12,301 nucleotides of DNA from an uncultured Clostridia bacterium (GTDB taxonomy: Bacteria; Bacillota; Clostridia; Oscillospirales; Acutalibacteraceae): contig CAMFZJ010000030.1 in assembly GCA_946004305.1 (NCBI GenBank), positions 1 through 12,301 of the forward strand. Direction: 5' to 3'. A program made the translations under genes and the position numbers. Shown piece after piece: positions 1-7,367 of this stretch; position 1 is the first letter of the stretch; each line of letters begins with the position of its first letter. A model generated the notes under the pieces. That model had not been told where the DNA came from. It ran no database searches and saw only the letters and a list, made by a program, of their open reading frames with translations.

Positions 1-514
1 CCCCGTAACACAGCTTACCGCTGTAGTTTTCACCTTTAACGTGACTGCATTGGTGGGAGCTTATGCTGTTTCCGCAAATACTGCATCGGGTTTCCTCAAC
101 TGCACAGCCTACGCTTACTTCCTTTACAATTCCGCTGTCAATAGCTAATATCAAGTCCTTGTTCTTCTCAGAATTTGGCATATATGCTCTTGCCACAAGT
201 CTGAAATAATCATCACCAAGACTGTTTTTCTTACCCTCTACAGCCTCAACCTTACAGCTTATTATTCTTGCTGTCTGATTTTCGGCTTTAGGATTATGGT
301 CCATAATTCCTGTTTTGCCTACAAAAAGCTTTTCAAGCTCATAGAGGCTCTCAACAGTAAATCTTTCATTATCACGATCTATGTCATTGTCACAAAGAAC
401 AACAGAAAACACATATACCTCGTCCTCTGTTATTTCACGTCTTGAATACTTGTTTATTAGCTCAAGCTCCCCTTTTTCAAGGGAAGTGCCTTTAATAACT
501 TGTCCCTTCTTCAT
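1..514 (-). CDS. Putative phage prohead maturation protease (C-terminus cut by window edge)
   Basis: This is the fourth gene of the phage block. It starts at an ATG at 514, about 6 nt after a GGAGG ribosome binding site, and overlaps the portal gene by 23 bp. The 171 visible residues run off the left edge without a stop. They resemble the HK97-type (S78) prohead proteases that cleave the scaffold or delta domain of capsid subunits after shell assembly. The candidate catalytic residues are His73 in MDHNP and Ser134 in KEVSVGC, which fit the His and Ser of that family. After the Ser comes a Cys/His-rich stretch (C144-x2-C147, C156-x-H158, C169) that could bind a metal. Position directly after the portal is the classic place for this protease. 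The family assignment rests on motif pattern and synteny. The third catalytic residue and the C-terminal part are outside the window. Confidence 0.72.
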   Translation of the reverse strand, partial: MKKGQVIKGTSLEKGELELINKYSRREITEDEVYVFSVVLCDNDIDRDNERFTVESLYELEKLFVGKTGIMDHNPKAENQTARIISCKVEAVEGKKNSLGDDYFRLVARAYMPNSEKNKDLILAIDSGIVKEVSVGCAVEETRCSICGNSISSHQCSHVKGENYSGKLCYG

Positions 515-1670
515 ATTCAACCTCCGTTCTGTATTCTCTGTTTACTCTTTCCTCAATCTCAAGTGCCTGAGCGTTGTTAAGTCTTGCCTGAGAAAGCTCA
601 AGCTCATCCTGTAGATTAATATGTTCCCAATTAACCGTAACTCCCTCATCATATCCATTAAGCCTTAAAAAGGTACCGGCTATTTTTCTTATTACAGGGG
701 AAATAATACTCCTGTAATGCTCAAGCTCACTGGTAAGAATATCAGCCTGCTGAGTGCTCATACGTTCAGTACTTGACCAGCTGATACCGAGAACAAAAGG
801 CGGTAGTGAAAGCTTTGCAATAATCTGTTCAAGCAAATGCCTTACAGGCACATCACAATCCAACATCTGATTGTCAGCGCCTATAACCTTAATATTCACA
901 TCACCGACTGATACAAAGTCGCAAACCTCTGTACTTCTCATAGCCTTGCTCCATTCATCTGCAATCTGCTGAGCCTGAGTAGATGTAACCGCCGATGAGC
1001 CTGACTCAGGTCTGTAAGTAACTGCATATCTCACATTACCTACCCTATCCCAGTTAGTACCTATGGAAGTAAAAATTTTTATTAAGATAGAGCTGACAAA
1101 AGGCAAGCCCTTAAGAATCGAAGTGCCTTTAACAGTACCCGGCTCAGGATTCAGAAGTGTTGTAACAATTAAGTTCTGATACGGAGCAGGAGCATTAGTC
1201 CCCCTATTCTTAACTATAAGGTTAAGAGGATTTCCGTCAGTTGTAATTTCCACATCATTAAAATCAGCATTATAAAGTGCTGCTATTTCCATATTATTCT
1301 TGCTTAATACAATTTCTCCGACAGCCTGACCATATGTAAGCAACTCGTTCAGATATGTCATAATAAATGAATAAATACCATAGTTACCACCGCCTACAGG
1401 CACATTTTTCAAAAACCTGTCCAAAGTCTTTTGAGCAGACTTATCATCAGCAATAATATTAAAGTCACCCATAAGCCTTACTGTTTTGGCAATTGCCGCA
1501 TCAATAATAGGCACAGTTTCCCTAAGACTTTTGTATAAATCATATTCAGCCTTGGTCAAGGTATTATAGCTGTTAATAAAAGAGAAGGGGCGATTTCGTG
1601 ATGTTGCAGGGGCAGGAACAACCATAGCTCCTTTATCGTCCTTAGTTTTGTTTCTTTTAAAGAAATTCAA
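492..1670 (-). CDS. Phage portal protein
   Basis: A 392-residue protein that should form the dodecameric portal ring at one capsid vertex, the channel for DNA packaging and ejection and the docking site for the terminase. The best support is the C-terminal part: a segment around residues 290-340 (SLPPFVLGIS, then STERMSTQQAD and LEHYRSIISPVIRKI) is typical of siphovirus-type portals, where a long helix follows a Pro-rich turn. The N-terminus is basic and disordered-looking. The start is a TTG at 1670, chosen because a perfect AGGAGG lies 7 nt upstream at 1678-1683 and no better start is seen. The gene begins 14 bp after the terminase stop, and its last codons overlap the protease start, so the genes are probably translationally coupled. 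Length is near the lower end for portals but the frame is intact. Confidence 0.88.
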   Translation of the reverse strand: MNFFKRNKTKDDKGAMVVPAPATSRNRPFSFINSYNTLTKAEYDLYKSLRETVPIIDAAIAKTVRLMGDFNIIADDKSAQKTLDRFLKNVPVGGGNYGIYSFIMTYLNELLTYGQAVGEIVLSKNNMEIAALYNADFNDVEITTDGNPLNLIVKNRGTNAPAPYQNLIVTTLLNPEPGTVKGTSILKGLPFVSSILIKIFTSIGTNWDRVGNVRYAVTYRPESGSSAVTSTQAQQIADEWSKAMRSTEVCDFVSVGDVNIKVIGADNQMLDCDVPVRHLLEQIIAKLSLPPFVLGISWSSTERMSTQQADILTSELEHYRSIISPVIRKIAGTFLRLNGYDEGVTVNWEHINLQDELELSQARLNNAQALEIEERVNREYRTEVEYEEGTSY

Positions 1671-1684
1671 AATATTTCCTCCTG

Positions 1685-2926
1685 TTATCTTTTGGCGGCC
1701 AATGCTACAAAGCCTGAACCGCTATCAAGAATTGTTGACACAAAATATCTGATATCGTCCATAGCGTGGTCATTTTCCTTAATAGGGATATCCAACCCCT
1801 TTTCATCCCAACGATATAACGAAAACTCCCTTATGCTGTCAGTACAGTTGTCACAGATTTTTATTCTGCCGTCCTTTAGGGCTGAAGCTGTCTGCCGTAT
1901 TCCGTTAAGCACGTCATTAACGGCAGGAGTAACGCTATATTCATTGTGGCGGCGGATAGTTTCTATAAAGGACGCCGCCGAGGGATCTGCTGTGATTACA
2001 GAAATATTCCGATTATCAATAAGCTGAACCAAAGAGTTGTAATGCTCCTCGTCAGTTTTCTGATAACCCTCTTTTCGTGAATCAAAGTAGTATTCATTAA
2101 TACGATACCAAATATTTTCCTTAAGCCCCCAAAGCCCAAAGGACGCAGGGTTTACTGTGCCGTAGTCACAGGATACTGCATACTTTTCAAATGGTGGCTT
2201 TGGAGCTTTAACAAAAGAGCTTTCCTTCATAAAAGGATAGATTGCACCGCTTACAGCTACCCATTTACCAAGAACAAATCTTTGGTAAAAAGCACCGCTG
2301 TAAAGACTTTTATATCTGTTAATGGTTTTTGCAGATAAAGAAGGATTGTCCTCCATTTTAAAATGAATGTACAGAGCGTTTTTACTTGAAGCTTTTTTAA
2401 TCCAGTTTCTGTAAAACCAATGGGCAGGATACTCCGGATTGCAGTTAAACCAAAAGGTACTGCCATCCACAGAGCAACGTGCCAAAGCCTGTTCCACAAA
2501 GGAACGTGGCATCAAAGCCACCTCATCAAAAAGCACACCTGCAAGTGTCATACCCTGAATCAAAGCCGCACTGCCCTCATCCTTACCGCCGAATATATAA
2601 ATCCGGTTTTCTCTGCCCTTGTATCTGACAATAAGCAGATTATCACTAAGCTTTTCATCAATTTGAAACCCAAGGTTTTTAAGAGTAGAAACCATAGGTG
2701 TAATAATATTTCTCCTTGCACTTCTGATTGTTTTGCCGCATATGGCAAAGGATTTATCCGTAAATTTATAGAACATCCAAAACACAAAGGATAAGGACAT
2801 ACAAAAGGTTTTGCCTGATCTTACGGCACCGTCACAAATTACTGCATCCATATTTTCATATTTACTTCCTTTGCACCACCATGTAAGCACCATCATCTGC
2901 TTTTCTGAAAAAGGTTTAATTTCCAT
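1685..2926 (-). CDS. terL: Phage terminase large subunit (PBSX-type)
   Basis: A 413-residue ATP-driven DNA-packaging motor and headful or site-specific nuclease. The N-terminal ATPase domain has a Walker A motif GAVRSGKT at residues 33-40, a Walker B with the catalytic acid pair (VLFDEV, D134/E135) and a coupling-motif-like FNCNP at 160-164. The C-terminal RNase H-like nuclease has candidate metal-binding acids in VSCDYG (D254), ITADPS (D314) and NDHAMDD (D386, D390, D391). Length and motif order match the PBSX/XtmB-like branch and nothing essential appears lost, so the enzyme could be active. The ATG at 2926 follows a GGAG box by 6 nt and lies inside the end of the small-subunit gene (11-bp overlap). 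The portal gene follows 14 bp downstream. Confidence 0.95.
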   Translation of the reverse strand: MEIKPFSEKQMMVLTWWCKGSKYENMDAVICDGAVRSGKTFCMSLSFVFWMFYKFTDKSFAICGKTIRSARRNIITPMVSTLKNLGFQIDEKLSDNLLIVRYKGRENRIYIFGGKDEGSAALIQGMTLAGVLFDEVALMPRSFVEQALARCSVDGSTFWFNCNPEYPAHWFYRNWIKKASSKNALYIHFKMEDNPSLSAKTINRYKSLYSGAFYQRFVLGKWVAVSGAIYPFMKESSFVKAPKPPFEKYAVSCDYGTVNPASFGLWGLKENIWYRINEYYFDSRKEGYQKTDEEHYNSLVQLIDNRNISVITADPSAASFIETIRRHNEYSVTPAVNDVLNGIRQTASALKDGRIKICDNCTDSIREFSLYRWDEKGLDIPIKENDHAMDDIRYFVSTILDSGSGFVALAAKR

Positions 2927-3386
2927 TACTATCTCCGCCTAAAGACTTAGCTCCCATAATCAACGCGTCATAAAAGGGAGAAGTATTCTCAACACTTTCA
3001 CAGCTTTCGCTAAGCTTATCAAGTGCCTTAAACCTGTCAAAAAACTTAATTTCAATAGTACCCTTGTCATTCCTTTTAATTTCAGAAATCATAAACAAAT
3101 CCATTTTCTTAAGCCTTGCGTTGCTTGGTGGCTTCTCCATATTAATAAGACTTATTGCGTCAGCAATACTTCCCATAGCCAATTTCTTCAGCCCGGCTTT
3201 AGCAAGATGCTGAAGGCTTTTATCCTGCAAAGCAGACAGCCTTTCAATTTCCTCAACAATATAGTCCTGTGTAATAAGGGATTCTCCGCCCTTTGACATT
3301 CCTGCATATCTTTCCGCTTCAGCAATACTTCCGCTTTCAAGGAAGCCCTTGCAGAATTCTCTTTCCTTTTTTGTAAGCTTTTTCAT
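2916..3386 (-). CDS. terS: Phage terminase small subunit
   Basis: A 156-residue protein predicted to recognise the phage packaging site and hand the DNA to the large subunit. The N-terminus begins KKLTKKEREFCKGFLESGSI, followed by AEAERYAGM and QDYIVEEIERL. This is the helix-turn-helix layout of the Terminase_2/XtmA family, in which a conserved aromatic near residue 12 precedes a Myb-like DNA-binding helix pair. The C-terminal half is charged and probably mediates oligomerisation and contact with TerL. The start is an ATG at 3386 with an AGGAAGG box just upstream. It is the first gene of the minus-strand phage block, and its end overlaps terL. No regulator, integrase or endonuclease gene lies between it and the chromosomal gene spoVAF, which is unusual for an intact prophage. 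Confidence 0.85.
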   Translation of the reverse strand: MKKLTKKEREFCKGFLESGSIAEAERYAGMSKGGESLITQDYIVEEIERLSALQDKSLQHLAKAGLKKLAMGSIADAISLINMEKPPSNARLKKMDLFMISEIKRNDKGTIEIKFFDRFKALDKLSESCESVENTSPFYDALIMGAKSLGGDSNGN

Positions 3387-3460
3387 ATAACCTTCCTTTC
3401 AAAATTCAAGCTCTTTCACCTTACCTGTAAAAACAATAATAATTGCATAGAAAAAGGCAA

Positions 3461-3489
3461 TTAATAATAAAATCATACTTTTTTGGCAA
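3461..3489 (-). promoter_or_regulatory. Candidate vegetative promoter for the terminase-portal block
   Basis: On the minus strand TTGCCA (3489-3484, 5/6 to the -35 consensus) is followed after exactly 17 nt by TATTAA (3466-3461, 4/6 to the -10). It lies in the 121-bp divergent intergenic region and would give a leader of roughly 70 nt before terS. The region is very AT-rich, so a chance match is quite possible. Confidence 0.3.
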
Positions 3490-3507
3490 AATAATACAGG
3501 TGATATA

Positions 3508-4896
3508 ATGGATAACTTATCTTTATCAAAGCAACAGCAAAGGCTAAAAGAAATACTCCACTATGACAAAAGCTTTGACATAGTGGAGCGACAAATTAAA
3601 ATAGGAAACAAAAATGCCGCCCTTTATTTTGTGGACGGCTTAGTAAAAGACGACATAATGGAAAAGATTATGGAGTTTTTCTATAAACAGGTAAAGCCTG
3701 AGGATTTAACAACAGCCGAATCATTCAGTAACAGCTTTGTACCCTATATTGAGGTTGATTTATCTGACAGCTATGAATCAATATCAACAGCAGTTTTATC
3801 GGGAATATGCGGATTGCTGGTGGATGGTTTTGACAAAGCCATACTAATAGACACAAGGACATATCCACAGCGTGACACCTCAGAGCCTGAAAATGACAAA
3901 GTGCTTTTCGGCAGTCGGGACGGCTTTGTAGAAACAATGGTACTAAACACAGCCCTTGTACGAAGAAGAATAAGAAGCGGTGATTTACGCATTGAAGCAA
4001 TGCAGGCTGGTTCAAAGTCAAAAACTGACATAGCTATCTGCTATATGGAAAGCAAGGTTGACAAAAAGCTGTTAAACAAGCTAAAAGAAAGAATAAACAA
4101 TATTCAATGCGAATCACTTACTATGAGCAGTCAAAGCTTGATTGAGGCAATTTATCCCCACCGTTGGTTTAATCCTATGCCAAAGGCAAAAAACACCGAA
4201 AGGCCGGACACAACCTCAAACTCTGTGCTAAAGGGAAATATTGCAATAATAGTGGATAACTCCCCCTCAGCACTAATACTGCCCACCTCCATTTTCGATA
4301 TACTGGAAGAAGCAGACGACTACTATTTCTCCCCAATCACAGGCACATATCTGCGATTGGCAAGATATACAATAACCTTCATATCTCTTTTTCTTACACC
4401 TGTATGGCTTTTGTTTCTGCAAAACCCTGATTTTCTGCCACAGGAGTTAAAGTTTATATTATTATCCGAACATCAGAACATACCTGTATTCTGGCAGCTT
4501 ATAATTATCGAAGTAGGCATAGACGGCTTACGGCTTGCCTCACTAAACACCCCAAATTCCCTGACAACACCCCTTAGCATAATCGGAGCAATAGCCCTTT
4601 CAGACTTTGCAGTACAGGCAGGCTGGTGCAGTTATGAAGCAATTTTATATATGGCGTTTGTAACAGTAGCAAACTATACTCAGCCAAACTATGAGCTTGG
4701 CTATACAATTAAGTTTTCGAGAGTTTTTATTTTAGCACTAACCTATATTTTTAATGTGTGGGGATTTTTCGTAGGAGTTGCAGTAGTAATCATATTAACA
4801 ATAAGCAACCGCACATTGTCAGGAAAAAGCTATCTGTACCCTCTTATCCCCTTTAACCCTAAAAAGCTGTTTAACAAAATTGTCCGTACAAGATAA
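3508..4896 (+). CDS. spoVAF: GerA-family spore inner-membrane protein, SpoVAF-like
   Basis: A 462-residue protein with a soluble N-terminal half (about 1-285) and a membrane half with about five hydrophobic segments (near 286-304, 325-345, 355-372, 377-394 and 403-433). This is the architecture of GerA-type germinant receptor A subunits and of SpoVAF. SpoVAF is favoured over GerAA by the opening that contains IERQ-like 'FDIVERQIKIGNKNAALYF' followed by VDGLVKDDIMEKI, by ERPD at 231-234, by VDNSPSALILPTSIFD, and by the ending SGKSYLYPLIPFN. In Bacillus, SpoVAF acts in the spore inner membrane with FigP (YqhR/SpoVAEa-linked complexes) to amplify germination; whether this holds here is inferred. 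The ATG at 3508 follows an AGGTGAT box complementary to the 16S rRNA end. No other spoVA gene and no GerB or GerC partner is adjacent. The gene ends convergently with the surface-protein operon at a shared terminator. Confidence 0.78.
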   Translation: MDNLSLSKQQQRLKEILHYDKSFDIVERQIKIGNKNAALYFVDGLVKDDIMEKIMEFFYKQVKPEDLTTAESFSNSFVPYIEVDLSDSYESISTAVLSGICGLLVDGFDKAILIDTRTYPQRDTSEPENDKVLFGSRDGFVETMVLNTALVRRRIRSGDLRIEAMQAGSKSKTDIAICYMESKVDKKLLNKLKERINNIQCESLTMSSQSLIEAIYPHRWFNPMPKAKNTERPDTTSNSVLKGNIAIIVDNSPSALILPTSIFDILEEADDYYFSPITGTYLRLARYTITFISLFLTPVWLLFLQNPDFLPQELKFILLSEHQNIPVFWQLIIIEVGIDGLRLASLNTPNSLTTPLSIIGAIALSDFAVQAGWCSYEAILYMAFVTVANYTQPNYELGYTIKFSRVFILALTYIFNVWGFFVGVAVVIILTISNRTLSGKSYLYPLIPFNPKKLFNKIVRTR

Positions 4897-5416
4897 CTAT
4901 TTTATCAGTTTTCATAACATGCAAAAAATCCGATGCATAAGCACCGGATTTTTAATACATAGTTTATTTTACTGTAACCTTACATTTAAGCTTCATACCG
5001 TTTGTTGTAACAGTAATAGTTGCCTTACCTTTTTTCTTTCCGGTAATCTTACCTTTTTTATTTACTGTTGCAACCTTTTTATTACTTGATACATACTTGG
5101 CTGTACCAACCTTGCCGGTAATCTTTAATGTAAAGGTTTTGCCTTTCTTAATAGAAGTGGATTTCTTATTCAGCTTAGGATTGTTAACGGTAACTTTAAA
5201 GGTCTTTGATACACCGTTATTTTTAACTGTAATAGTCGCAGTACCTTTCTTAAGACCTGTTACCTTACCTGTAGAGCTTACCTTAGCAACGTTTTTGTTA
5301 GAAGATGTAAAGGAAGTTTTTCCGCTGCCGTTCTTAACGGTAAACTTAATAGTTGTACTACCCTTTACATAAATGCTTGCAGAAGACTTTGCAAGGCTGA
5401 CTGTTGTTTTAGCAGG
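4867..5416. repeat. 550-bp direct repeat, left copy (spoVAF tail, terminator, Big_2 coding)
   Basis: This block aligns without gaps to 9675-10224 (offset 4808) with about 15 mismatches counted by eye. It contains the last ten codons of spoVAF, the convergent intergenic region and terminator, and the coding sequence for both Big_2 domains of the first BspA-like protein. Identity stops abruptly at both ends. Since the spoVAF codons are part of the complete gene here, this copy is in its native context. Confidence 0.95.
4924..4953. terminator. Bidirectional intrinsic terminator between spoVAF and BspA-like gene 1
   Basis: Two 13-nt arms (AAAAATCCGATGC and GCACCGGATTTTT) enclose the loop ATAA, with A and T runs at the outer ends, so it can act in both directions. 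In the plus-strand RNA one pair is an A-C mismatch. In the minus-strand RNA the same position becomes a G-U wobble, so the stem is continuous and probably stronger for the surface-protein operon. It lies 27 bp after the spoVAF stop and 10 bp after the BspA stop. Confidence 0.92.
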
Positions 5417-7354
5417 GGCATTTGTAGTAGGCTGGGTAGCCTGTGTTTCTGATGGCTCAGTTGCTGTAGTGCCTTCTGTTGGGTCGGTAGATACCGGTGG
5501 CTCTGTGTTCTCTGTGCTATCAGTTGGGTTTGTTTCTGATGTGCTTTCAACTGGATCTGTTACAGTTGTACTATCCGTTGCTTCTGTAGATGTTGACGGC
5601 TCTGTGTTCTCTGTGCTATCAGTTGTGTCGGTAGGTATTGTGATTTCGTTTAAATCAACAAATTTCAAACCGTTCCTGTTTGCATATGTTTCAGCAGTGG
5701 AAGAGGGCAAGCCATAGATTGTAAATCCGCTGACAATATAATCAGACTCAAAACCTTCATTGAAGTAATATCCAAAAGCTTTTTTGCCGATTGTTTCAAC
5801 ATTCTCAGATAATGTAACAGCAGATATATTATAACAATTGTAGAAACATTCCTCACCAATAATTTTTACACTGTTGGGGATTTCTGCATTTGTAAGTCCG
5901 TAGCAATTTGCAAAAGCTCTATCTCCTATGCTTGTAACATTGTCCGGGATTGTCATGCTTTCAAGGCTTGTGCAACCGTAAAATGCACCATTGCCTATAC
6001 CTGTAACATTTTCAGGTATCGTTATACTTGTAAGGTGTGCACATCCACTAAATGCACTATCACCAATACTCGTAACACTATCTGGTATTATTATGCTTTC
6101 AAGGCTTGTGCAACCGCAAAATACACCATTGCCTATACTTGTAACATTTTCAGGTATCGTTATACTTGTAAGGTGTGCACATTCACTAAATGCACTATCA
6201 CCAATACTTGTAACACTATCTGGTATTATTATGCTTTCAAGACTTGTGCAATTATCAAATGCATAACCACCTATACTTGTAACGCTGTCGGGGATTGTTA
6301 TGCTGTCAAGACTTGTACAGTCACAAAATGCATAATTTGGTATTGACTGAACATTACCGCCGATATTTACGGTAACTAGTGCAGTACAACCACTAAATAC
6401 TGGTGCATTAGTCCAGCCCATAGAAATACAGTTTATTGCATTGTAATTTACTGTTTCAAGGTTTGTACAATCTCCAAACGCTCTATCACCGATACCTGTA
6501 ACACTATCAGGGATTGTTACGGTTTTAAGTCTTATACAACTGAAAAATGCACCACCGCCTATACTTGTAACATTATTCGGGATTGTTATACTTTCTAGAC
6601 TTGTACAATTACAAAATGCAAGTACGCCAATACTTGTAACACTATTCGGGATTGTTATACTTTCTAGACTCTCGCAATATAAAAATGCACCATCGCCTAT
6701 ACTTGTAACACCGTCCGGGATTGTTATGCTTGTAAGGCTTGTGCAATCATCAAATGCATAATCGCCTATACTTGTAACACTGTCCGGAATTGTTATGCTT
6801 TCAAGACTTTTGCAACCGCAAAATACACTACTACCTATACTTTTAACACCCTCTGGGATTGTTATGCTTGTAAGACTTGCACATTCATAAAATGTACGCT
6901 CGCCTATACTTGTAACACCTTCCGGGATTGTTATGCTTGTAAGGCTTGTGCAACCAGAAAATGCACTACCGCCTATACTTGTAACACTGTCCGGAATTGT
7001 TATGCTTGTAAGGATTGTGCAGTTATAGAATGCACAACCACCTATACTGGTAACACTGTCCGGGATTGTTACGCTTGTAAGGCTTGCGCAATCTCTAAAT
7101 GCCTGACTATCTATACCTATGACGCTATAACCGTCAATTGTGCTTGGTATTATAAGATCTGTTGCACTGCCGGTATAGTCTGTGATTACAGCTTTGTCTT
7201 TGTAAACATAATACTTAAAATCTCCGCTTGTTGCTGCTAATGTTGGGTTGCTGTCAATGGTTGCTGCACCGGCGGTGGAAGGAATTGCTGTTATAACGCT
7301 TAGCAGCAATAGTATTGACAACAGTATGCTGACTGATTTTTTAAGGTTTTTCAT
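4964..7354 (-). CDS. Secreted BspA-like leucine-rich-repeat protein with two Big_2 domains (copy 1)
   Basis: A 796-residue surface or secreted protein. Residues 1-31 are a signal peptide (basic MKNLKK start, long hydrophobic core, likely cleavage after TAGA). Residues about 66-530 hold roughly 20 BspA/LRR_5 repeats of 23 residues with the pattern SLTSITIPDSVTSIGxxAFxxC. A closing cap around 540-568 (STAETYANRNGLKFV) is typical of these solenoids. Residues 571-648 form a Thr/Ser/Glu/Pro linker, and 649-796 are two Lys-rich Big_2 immunoglobulin-like domains. BspA family members are known to mediate adhesion, but the ligand here is unknown. There is no LPxTG motif, dockerin or C-terminal membrane anchor; the basic C-terminus may hold the protein to the wall by charge. 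The ATG at 7354 follows GGAGGA by about 6 nt. The gene starts 13 bp after the upstream gene ends, so the two form an operon. Confidence 0.93.
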   Translation of the reverse strand: MKNLKKSVSILLSILLLLSVITAIPSTAGAATIDSNPTLAATSGDFKYYVYKDKAVITDYTGSATDLIIPSTIDGYSVIGIDSQAFRDCASLTSVTIPDSVTSIGGCAFYNCTILTSITIPDSVTSIGGSAFSGCTSLTSITIPEGVTSIGERTFYECASLTSITIPEGVKSIGSSVFCGCKSLESITIPDSVTSIGDYAFDDCTSLTSITIPDGVTSIGDGAFLYCESLESITIPNSVTSIGVLAFCNCTSLESITIPNNVTSIGGGAFFSCIRLKTVTIPDSVTGIGDRAFGDCTNLETVNYNAINCISMGWTNAPVFSGCTALVTVNIGGNVQSIPNYAFCDCTSLDSITIPDSVTSIGGYAFDNCTSLESIIIPDSVTSIGDSAFSECAHLTSITIPENVTSIGNGVFCGCTSLESIIIPDSVTSIGDSAFSGCAHLTSITIPENVTGIGNGAFYGCTSLESMTIPDNVTSIGDRAFANCYGLTNAEIPNSVKIIGEECFYNCYNISAVTLSENVETIGKKAFGYYFNEGFESDYIVSGFTIYGLPSSTAETYANRNGLKFVDLNEITIPTDTTDSTENTEPSTSTEATDSTTVTDPVESTSETNPTDSTENTEPPVSTDPTEGTTATEPSETQATQPTTNAPAKTTVSLAKSSASIYVKGSTTIKFTVKNGSGKTSFTSSNKNVAKVSSTGKVTGLKKGTATITVKNNGVSKTFKVTVNNPKLNKKSTSIKKGKTFTLKITGKVGTAKYVSSNKKVATVNKKGKITGKKKGKATITVTTNGMKLKCKVTVK
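5955..6230 (-). repeat. Tandem duplication of a 138-bp (two-LRR) unit
   Basis: Bases 5955-6092 and 6093-6230 are near-identical tandem copies with only a few substitutions. They encode residues about 372-464 of the first BspA-like protein as two 46-residue units, each starting SLESIIIPDSVTSIGDSAFS and continuing through HLTSITIPENV. Neighbouring repeats of the same protein are clearly more divergent, so this is a recent in-frame expansion of two LRR units. Confidence 0.9.
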
Positions 7355-7367
7355 TATAATTCCTCCA

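Noticed and set aside
3474..3480. Sigma-G-like -10 (CATACTT) upstream of spoVAF
   Set aside because: Position is plausible, but the region 17-18 nt upstream is an A-run with no -35 match, and the area is very AT-rich. Mentioned only as a hint.
5991..6346. Overlapping plus-strand open frames opposite the LRR repeats
   Set aside because: They mirror the repeat period of the minus-strand gene, lack ribosome binding sites and have no recognisable protein features.
5940..7100. Regular short repeats at about 69-bp spacing that might suggest a CRISPR array or satellite
   Set aside because: The period equals 23 codons and the translated pattern is the BspA/LRR_5 repeat; copies vary at many positions and there are no unique spacers between identical repeats.
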